Part shown: in pieces, positions 1-3,516 of the stretch
Layout: each line of letters opens with the position of its first letter
Numbering within the stretch: the stretch's first letter is position 1
Assembly: GCA_013298325.1 (NCBI GenBank)
Contig: JAAFHJ010000326.1
Location: 1 to 5,947, forward strand
DNA: 5,947 bases
Source: Myxococcales bacterium
GTDB taxonomy: Bacteria; Myxococcota_A; Polyangia; Polyangiales; Polyangiaceae
Direction of reading: 5' to 3'
Program-made: the position numbers and the translations under genes
The notes under the pieces: generated by a model
Seen by the model: the letters and a program-made list of their open reading frames with translations, nothing else
What the model was told of the DNA's origin: nothing
The model's database searches: none

Positions 1-335
1 ATTCGCCCGAAGCTCCCGTCTTCCACCCATAATCCGCGCCCGCTACGGAGGGCGTCGGCGACGACTGCGTCAAGGCTTACGCCGTCGACGAGGCGTGCGA
101 GGGTGCGCGTGCCCTGCTTGCGGACTGCGATTAAGCCGACCGCCTCCAATTGGGCGACGTGGCGCGACGCGTTCGGCTGGGCGACGGCAAGGAGCTCGGC
201 GAGTTCACCGATGGTGAGTTCCTCTTCGGCCACAAGCGCGAGGAGACGCAGGCGCAAAGGCTCAGAAAACGCCCGAAAAAGCTCCCACCGGGCGCCAGGG
301 AGCGCGCTTCCAGAGGAGGGAGTCATTTCGAACAT
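1..335 (-). CDS. ArsR-family winged-helix transcriptional regulator (3' end outside window)
   Basis: The minus strand is open from the ATG at 335-333 to the window edge, giving 111 complete codons and no stop. The protein reads as an ArsR-type DNA-binding domain: an N-terminal helix (residues 15-36, with the family-like WELFRAFSEPLRLRLLALV), the helix-turn-helix at about 42-68 (ELAELLAVAQPN followed by ASRHVAQLEAVGLI, close to the family's 'SRHLxxLxxAGLV' recognition helix), then a beta wing at 69-82 (VRKQGTRTLARL). The visible part contains no cysteine, and the ELCVCDL metal site of classical arsenic/cadmium sensors is replaced by LTIGELAEL, so metal sensing through that site is unlikely. 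A second in-frame ATG lies at 326-324, but only the start at 335 has a well-spaced Shine-Dalgarno. The gene is divergent from the lipoprotein at 415. A simple ArsR protein would end near here, so the protein may be complete just past the edge or carry an extra C-terminal domain. The family call is firm; the ligand is unknown. Confidence 0.9.
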   Translation of the reverse strand, partial: MFEMTPSSGSALPGARWELFRAFSEPLRLRLLALVAEEELTIGELAELLAVAQPNASRHVAQLEAVGLIAVRKQGTRTLARLVDGVSLDAVVADALRSGRGLWVEDGSFGR

Positions 336-374
336 GCATCTATCCTTCTATACGTCTGTGCGCATGGATGCAAG
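333..374. promoter_or_regulatory. Divergent control region with inverted repeat between ArsR and lipoprotein genes
   Basis: Only 79 bases separate the two divergent start codons. CATGCATC (333-340) and GATGCAAG (367-374) are inverted arms matching at 7 of 8 positions, separated by 26 bases. Between them lies an AT-richer stretch (TATCCTTCTATA, 341-352) that could hold a -10 element for either direction, and a TGCGCA palindrome at 359-364. ArsR proteins usually bind inverted repeats overlapping their own promoter, so this may be the operator. The left arm overlaps the ArsR start codon. No promoter can be assigned with confidence, and short arms like these can occur by chance. Confidence 0.35.
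343..348 (-). promoter_or_regulatory. Ribosome binding site of the ArsR-type gene
   Basis: On the minus strand GAAGGA lies 7 bases before the ATG at 335. This decides the start: from the alternative ATG at 326 the same motif would be 16 bases away, too far for normal initiation. Confidence 0.6.
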
Positions 375-414
375 GAGTGCCCGTCCATTTCTCGAAGTGG
401 TAGCCTCCGCCGCC

Positions 415-1086
415 ATGCGCGCTCTAGGACTCCCGACGCTCGCCCTCGCCGCCCTCGTAAGCGGTTGCGTACCGATCCCGTTCGCGACGCCGCCAACGCG
501 CATCTCGATCGGGACGGGAGGCGTCGTGTCCAAAGTCCCGGCGACAGCGCGCAGCGAGGCGGGGCAGGCGGTCGGCCCCAAAGATACGGGTGGCGTCCCT
601 ACGCACATTGAACTTGGCGCGTATCCGCTCGGATTTTCTCCCGATCTCGTCAACCGGAAGTTCGACATTGGCGTCGGCTACACGCTCGATACCCATGGAA
701 AACGTCGGACGAGCGGCCTCTACGTGGAGCTCCAGAAGAGCCTCGGCGTTTGGCAAATCGGCGAAAACTCGGTCGCGCGCATTTACGCCGGTGGACAGCT
801 ACGCATCGTCGGCGACGACGACCTCCCCCGCTACGGGCGCGGCGTTTCCGCGACGGTGCTGGCCGAGCTCGTGACCTTCGCGAACGGGCCGGTCGCCTCA
901 GCAAACAAGGACGGCGTCCTGCTTGCGTGGGGCTACGGCGAGGCCGGCGTCGGCGTGATGGGGCAGCTTTCGGCGACGGAGGTCATGGACCGCCGCGCCT
1001 ACGCGGCGACGATCGGCCTCAGCATCCGCGCGCCCCTTTTGGTCGGCGTCGTCATCGTAAGTGCCGATAAACTCAAGAAAAAGTAA
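415..1086 (+). CDS. Small secreted lipoprotein, unknown function
   Basis: The product is 223 residues. Starting at the ATG at 415 gives a textbook lipoprotein signal peptide: Arg at position 2, a hydrophobic stretch LPTLALAALV, and the lipobox LVSGC with the lipidated cysteine at residue 18. The frame stays open upstream to 103, with other in-frame ATGs at 334 and 364. Those would put a charged extension before the signal, and the most upstream reading is antisense to the ArsR gene, so 415 is preferred although its Shine-Dalgarno is weak. The mature protein has a flexible Pro/Gly/Thr-rich start and then a run of beta-like segments (about 83-92, 101-109, 121-132, 143-155, 167-185, 194-216) and ends in a basic tail, KLKKK. 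I do not recognise a named family. Residues after the cysteine are VPIP with no Asp at +2, which suggests outer-membrane sorting if the usual rule applies. It is divergent from the ArsR-type gene, which may control it. Confidence 0.8.
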   Translation: MRALGLPTLALAALVSGCVPIPFATPPTRISIGTGGVVSKVPATARSEAGQAVGPKDTGGVPTHIELGAYPLGFSPDLVNRKFDIGVGYTLDTHGKRRTSGLYVELQKSLGVWQIGENSVARIYAGGQLRIVGDDDLPRYGRGVSATVLAELVTFANGPVASANKDGVLLAWGYGEAGVGVMGQLSATEVMDRRAYAATIGLSIRAPLLVGVVIVSADKLKKK

Positions 1087-1106
1087 GCCAACTCAGTGGA
1101 GGTGGC
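1068..1106 (-). terminator. Candidate intrinsic terminator of the DCC-family gene
   Basis: Positions 1087-1106 form a hairpin: GCCAACTC, loop AGTG, GAGGTGGC, with 7 of 8 positions paired and one A-G mismatch. Read on the minus strand it is followed directly by a T-rich run, TTACTTTTTCTTGAG, from 1086 downward, which is the arrangement of a Rho-independent terminator. The stop codon of the minus-strand gene (1095-1093) lies inside the hairpin. In the plus direction the hairpin starts just after the lipoprotein stop but has no T-tract, so it would work mainly for the minus-strand transcript. The T-tract is the complement of the lysine codons at the lipoprotein C-terminus. Confidence 0.5.
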
Positions 1107-1485
1107 AGGTGCCGCCGTCGCAGGTCGTCGTCCGGCCGAAAAGCTTATACCTGTACTTTGCAACCAAATCGTAGCCGATGTCGAAGAGCTGGCGGAGCCC
1201 CGGCACGAAATAGATGTAGGTAAACGGGGCAAGCCACGGGACCGTCCGGAACACGCGGAAGACGGCACCGGCGCCGGCAAAGACCTCGCCGGAATCGTCG
1301 ACGACGTGCATGCGCTTCATCGCCGCCTCGTAGGAAATCTTTGGGTAGGCATCGAGGACGCCTTCGTCCTGGAAATTCTTGGTTTTAATGCCCCGACCGC
1401 GCCGGGCAAGTTGCTTCGCGCTTGCCGTGCAGAAGCGGCAAGATCCGTCGAAGAGCATCACGATTTCGCCGAGGGCCGCCGTCAT
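1093..1485 (-). CDS. DUF393 / DCC-family CxxC thiol-disulfide oxidoreductase-like protein
   Basis: The product is 130 residues, the normal size for this family. It opens with a beta strand leading into the family signature, VMLFDGSCRFC, with the CxxC pair at Cys16 and Cys19 right after the Asp-Gly that names the DCC group. The middle part (about 70-100) contains VFAGAGAVFRVFRTVPWL, typical of the family, and the C-terminal part has the usual YDLVAKYRYKLFGR. It ends with an unusual CDGGTCHLH, giving a second Cys pair at 122 and 127. There is no signal peptide or clear membrane helix, so the protein is probably cytoplasmic. The family is predicted to have a thioredoxin-like fold and redox activity, but its substrates are generally unknown. 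The start at 1485 is the only in-frame ATG upstream of the CxxC apart from Met10, and it lacks a strong Shine-Dalgarno. The gene is convergent with the lipoprotein and divergent from the transferase at 1570. Confidence 0.85.
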   Translation of the reverse strand: MTAALGEIVMLFDGSCRFCTASAKQLARRGRGIKTKNFQDEGVLDAYPKISYEAAMKRMHVVDDSGEVFAGAGAVFRVFRTVPWLAPFTYIYFVPGLRQLFDIGYDLVAKYRYKLFGRTTTCDGGTCHLH

Positions 1486-1569
1486 GAAACCACGGTAGGG
1501 GCATGCCGACCGCGAGAGAAGCGCTCTTTACCTTTTACCTTGCTGACGCTTTCGAGCAGAACGGCGGCA
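1486..1569. promoter_or_regulatory. Divergent intergenic region between DCC and transferase genes
   Basis: These 84 bases should hold the promoters of both divergent genes. The stretch at 1525-1545 is distinctly AT-richer than its surroundings. I could not place -35 and -10 boxes convincingly in either direction, and neither start codon has a strong Shine-Dalgarno. Confidence 0.4.
1527..1540. repeat. Perfect tandem repeat of TTTACCT, two copies
   Basis: TTTACCT occurs at 1527-1533 and again immediately at 1534-1540 without a mismatch (AGGTAAA twice on the other strand). It sits in the middle of the divergent intergenic region, about 30 bases before the transferase start, where an activator or repressor could bind as a direct repeat. 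It could equally be a chance low-complexity patch. Confidence 0.5.
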
Positions 1570-3432
1570 ATGATGGCCAAGCTTCTCCGATCGTGGGTGC
1601 GCATCTGCGCAACGTTCGGACCGGGGCTCGCGATTGTGGCGATGGATATCGCGTTTCGCGGCGAGCGAATTTCCCGCCTCGACCACGACGGAAGGCTCGC
1701 GTGGGCCTTGTCGGCGATCGGGACGGTCGTCCTCTGGGGGGCGCTGGTGACGCTCGCCGCCCGAGGTGGACGACTTTTTCGCCTAGTGTTTCAAACACTT
1801 CTGGTTCTCTTTGCCGTCGTCGTCGTCGCCGGACAGGCGTACACCTTCGTCCGCTACGCCGCCTACGTGAACCACCGCGCGGTACTCGTAGGGACGAACA
1901 TGCTCCCGAGCGTCGGAAGCCAGCTTTGGGCTGACCGGGCCACCGTCGGCCGCCTCATTGCGCCGGTCGTCGCCCTCGCCCTCCTTGCCCCGGCAGTGCG
2001 GCGCGCACTGCGCGACAAGAAGCGAGATTTTTTAGATAATCTGAGCGCCCGTCGTGCCGGGGACTTGCTCGTCGTCGGCCTCCTGCTCTTCGCAACGCTC
2101 GACCCGGACCATTTCGCCGAGCAGGGGGCACCGCCGGATGTACTCTACATCCAAGCGATGGGGCAGCTCGCAAAAGCGCGCTGGGTCCACGACGAGACGG
2201 TGGAGCGACTCCACCCGGGAAAACGGACGCCAAGGCCGATCCCTGCGCTCACGGCGGCGCCAGCGCGACCGCGTAACGTCCTGTTTGTGCTTACGGAATC
2301 GGTGCGCGCGCAGAGCGTCTGCGTCGACCCCAAGGCCCCCTGCGAGATCACGCCGTTCTCCCATCGGGCCGCCCCGAAGCGCCTGCCGCTTCTCGGCATG
2401 CGCGGCGTCGACTCGACGACGGCGATCTCGCTTGCGGTGTTCTGGTCGGGCGTCGCGCCGACCGCCTCCCGCGAGGCCTTCCACGAGATGCCGCTGCTGT
2501 GGGAGTACGCGGCGGCTACCGGCATCGACACCGCCTACTGGACGAGCCAAAACCTGCTGTTTGGGAACTCGGGGACCTGGCTCGAAGGGGTGAAATTTCG
2601 CCACCATACAAACGCGACGACCCTCGACCCCGACGCCGACCTCGACACCGGTGCCGACGACGCGAAGCTCGTCGACAAAGTCCTTCTCGATCTCCCTGAT
2701 ATGCACGAGCCCTTCTACGGGGTCGTCCATCTATCGAACACCCACTTTCCCTATTTGATCAAGGACGAACTTGCCCCTTTTCAGCCGCAAATGGAAAATA
2801 GCGGCCCTGGCTATGAGATTCCGATGCGGAATCGCTACCATGACGCAATTTACGCGCAAGATTGGGCGGTCGGAAAGCTGATTGACGGTGTACGAAAATC
2901 GCCGTTTGGGGAGCGCACAGTCATCGTCTACCTTTCTGACCACGGCGAGCAGATGCGCGAAAAAGGGGCGGTCGGCCATACGGGCACGCTGTACGAGCAG
3001 GAACTGAGAATTCCTGCCTGGATCGACGCCCCGCGCGGGACGCTCACCGACAGCGAGCAGACGGCACTTACGACGCTTCGGAGCGCCCCGCTGCTCACCC
3101 TCGATGTCTTCCCGACAATGATGGATCTGCTCGGACTTTGGGATCGTCCGAAGCTTGGAAATCTGGCCGCGGAGATTCCCGGTCAAAGCCTACTCCGTGG
3201 CGGCTCCGATCCGTCGATCGCCCGCGAAATCACCAATTGTACCGCGCTGTGGGCGTGTGCGTTTCGGAACTGGGGGGCGATTTCCGGGACACGAAAGCTG
3301 ATTGCCTGCCAGGCCGACCGCGACTGGCTCTGCTACGACGTGGCGAACGACCCGGGCGAAGAGCACCTCCTCCCGAAGGAACGCTGCGCAGACCTGCTTC
3401 CGCTGGCCGAACGAACCGGGCGCCCTTTCTAG
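1570..3432 (+). CDS. Membrane-anchored sulfatase/alkaline-phosphatase-fold enzyme, probable envelope phosphoethanolamine or phosphoglycerol transferase
   Basis: The product is 620 residues from the ATG at 1570; the ATG at 1573 is equally possible. The open frame extends back to 1096, but that part is antisense to the DCC gene. Five hydrophobic segments come first (about 12-29, 43-64, 70-93, 129-143, 163-177), then a linker and a sulfatase-fold domain from about 233 onward, expected in the periplasm. Motifs match the EptA/LtaS type: metal-ligand Glu243 in VLFVLTESVR, a nucleophile region VDSTTAISL at 280-288 (Ser282 or Thr283), a conserved His392 in LSNTHFPY, metal ligands Asp457-His458 in YLSDHGEQ, and His470 in GHTGTLYEQELRIP. 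The C-terminal FRNWGAISGTRKL and CYDVANDPGEE are typical sulfatase-family ends. The Cys-x-Pro-x-Arg motif of true sulfatases is absent, which argues for transfer of a phospho-headgroup onto lipid or glycan rather than sulfate ester hydrolysis. Seven cysteines in the soluble domain (251, 258, 557, 563, 580, 588, 606) suggest disulfides. The fold is certain; the substrate is not. Confidence 0.87.
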   Translation: MMAKLLRSWVRICATFGPGLAIVAMDIAFRGERISRLDHDGRLAWALSAIGTVVLWGALVTLAARGGRLFRLVFQTLLVLFAVVVVAGQAYTFVRYAAYVNHRAVLVGTNMLPSVGSQLWADRATVGRLIAPVVALALLAPAVRRALRDKKRDFLDNLSARRAGDLLVVGLLLFATLDPDHFAEQGAPPDVLYIQAMGQLAKARWVHDETVERLHPGKRTPRPIPALTAAPARPRNVLFVLTESVRAQSVCVDPKAPCEITPFSHRAAPKRLPLLGMRGVDSTTAISLAVFWSGVAPTASREAFHEMPLLWEYAAATGIDTAYWTSQNLLFGNSGTWLEGVKFRHHTNATTLDPDADLDTGADDAKLVDKVLLDLPDMHEPFYGVVHLSNTHFPYLIKDELAPFQPQMENSGPGYEIPMRNRYHDAIYAQDWAVGKLIDGVRKSPFGERTVIVYLSDHGEQMREKGAVGHTGTLYEQELRIPAWIDAPRGTLTDSEQTALTTLRSAPLLTLDVFPTMMDLLGLWDRPKLGNLAAEIPGQSLLRGGSDPSIAREITNCTALWACAFRNWGAISGTRKLIACQADRDWLCYDVANDPGEEHLLPKERCADLLPLAERTGRPF

Positions 3433-3439
3433 CCGCCCG
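3417..3439 (+). terminator. GC hairpin across the transferase stop codon, possible weak terminator
   Basis: CGGGCG (3417-3422) pairs perfectly with CGCCCG (3434-3439) around an 11-base loop that contains the TAG stop. No T-tract follows in the plus direction, so this is not a classic intrinsic terminator. It could slow polymerase or protect the 3' end, or be chance in GC-rich DNA. If it does not terminate, the TPR gene 84 bases further on would be co-transcribed. Confidence 0.25.
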
Positions 3440-3449
3440 TAGCGCGCTA
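3440..3449. repeat. 10-base perfect palindrome TAGCGCGCTA
   Basis: The palindrome directly follows the GC hairpin and lies in the 84-base gap upstream of the TPR gene. It is a possible operator or extra structural element for that gene; nothing else supports a specific role. Confidence 0.35.
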
Positions 3450-3500
3450 ACCTGAGAAAAAGAGCGCCGATCCTGCTTCCGTCGCACCGCTGCCGCATGA

Positions 3501-3508
3501 GAAGGTGG
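3501..3508 (+). promoter_or_regulatory. Ribosome binding site of the TPR-like gene
   Basis: GAAGGTGG ends 8 bases before the ATG at 3517, a good spacing. It supports this start over the in-frame GTG at 3505, which lies inside the motif itself. The reading frame upstream is closed by a TAA at 3448-3450. Confidence 0.55.
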
Positions 3509-3516
3509 CGCCGTTC

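Noticed and set aside
103..414. N-terminal extension of the lipoprotein frame and overlapping plus-strand frame at 150-611
   Set aside because: Both run antisense to the ArsR-type gene, whose protein is clearly recognisable, and an extension would bury the lipoprotein signal peptide.
1517..1530. Possible inverted repeat around AGCGCT in the divergent region
   Set aside because: Only the 6-base core is symmetric; the flanks do not pair.
1096..1569. 158-residue N-terminal extension of the transferase
   Set aside because: It is the antisense reading of the DCC gene, with no membrane or family features. The membrane-protein start at 1570 is natural.
2032..2730. Long minus-strand open frame inside the transferase gene
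   Set aside because: It is Arg-rich with no recognisable motif. It is a shadow of GC-biased codon use opposite a gene with clear family motifs.
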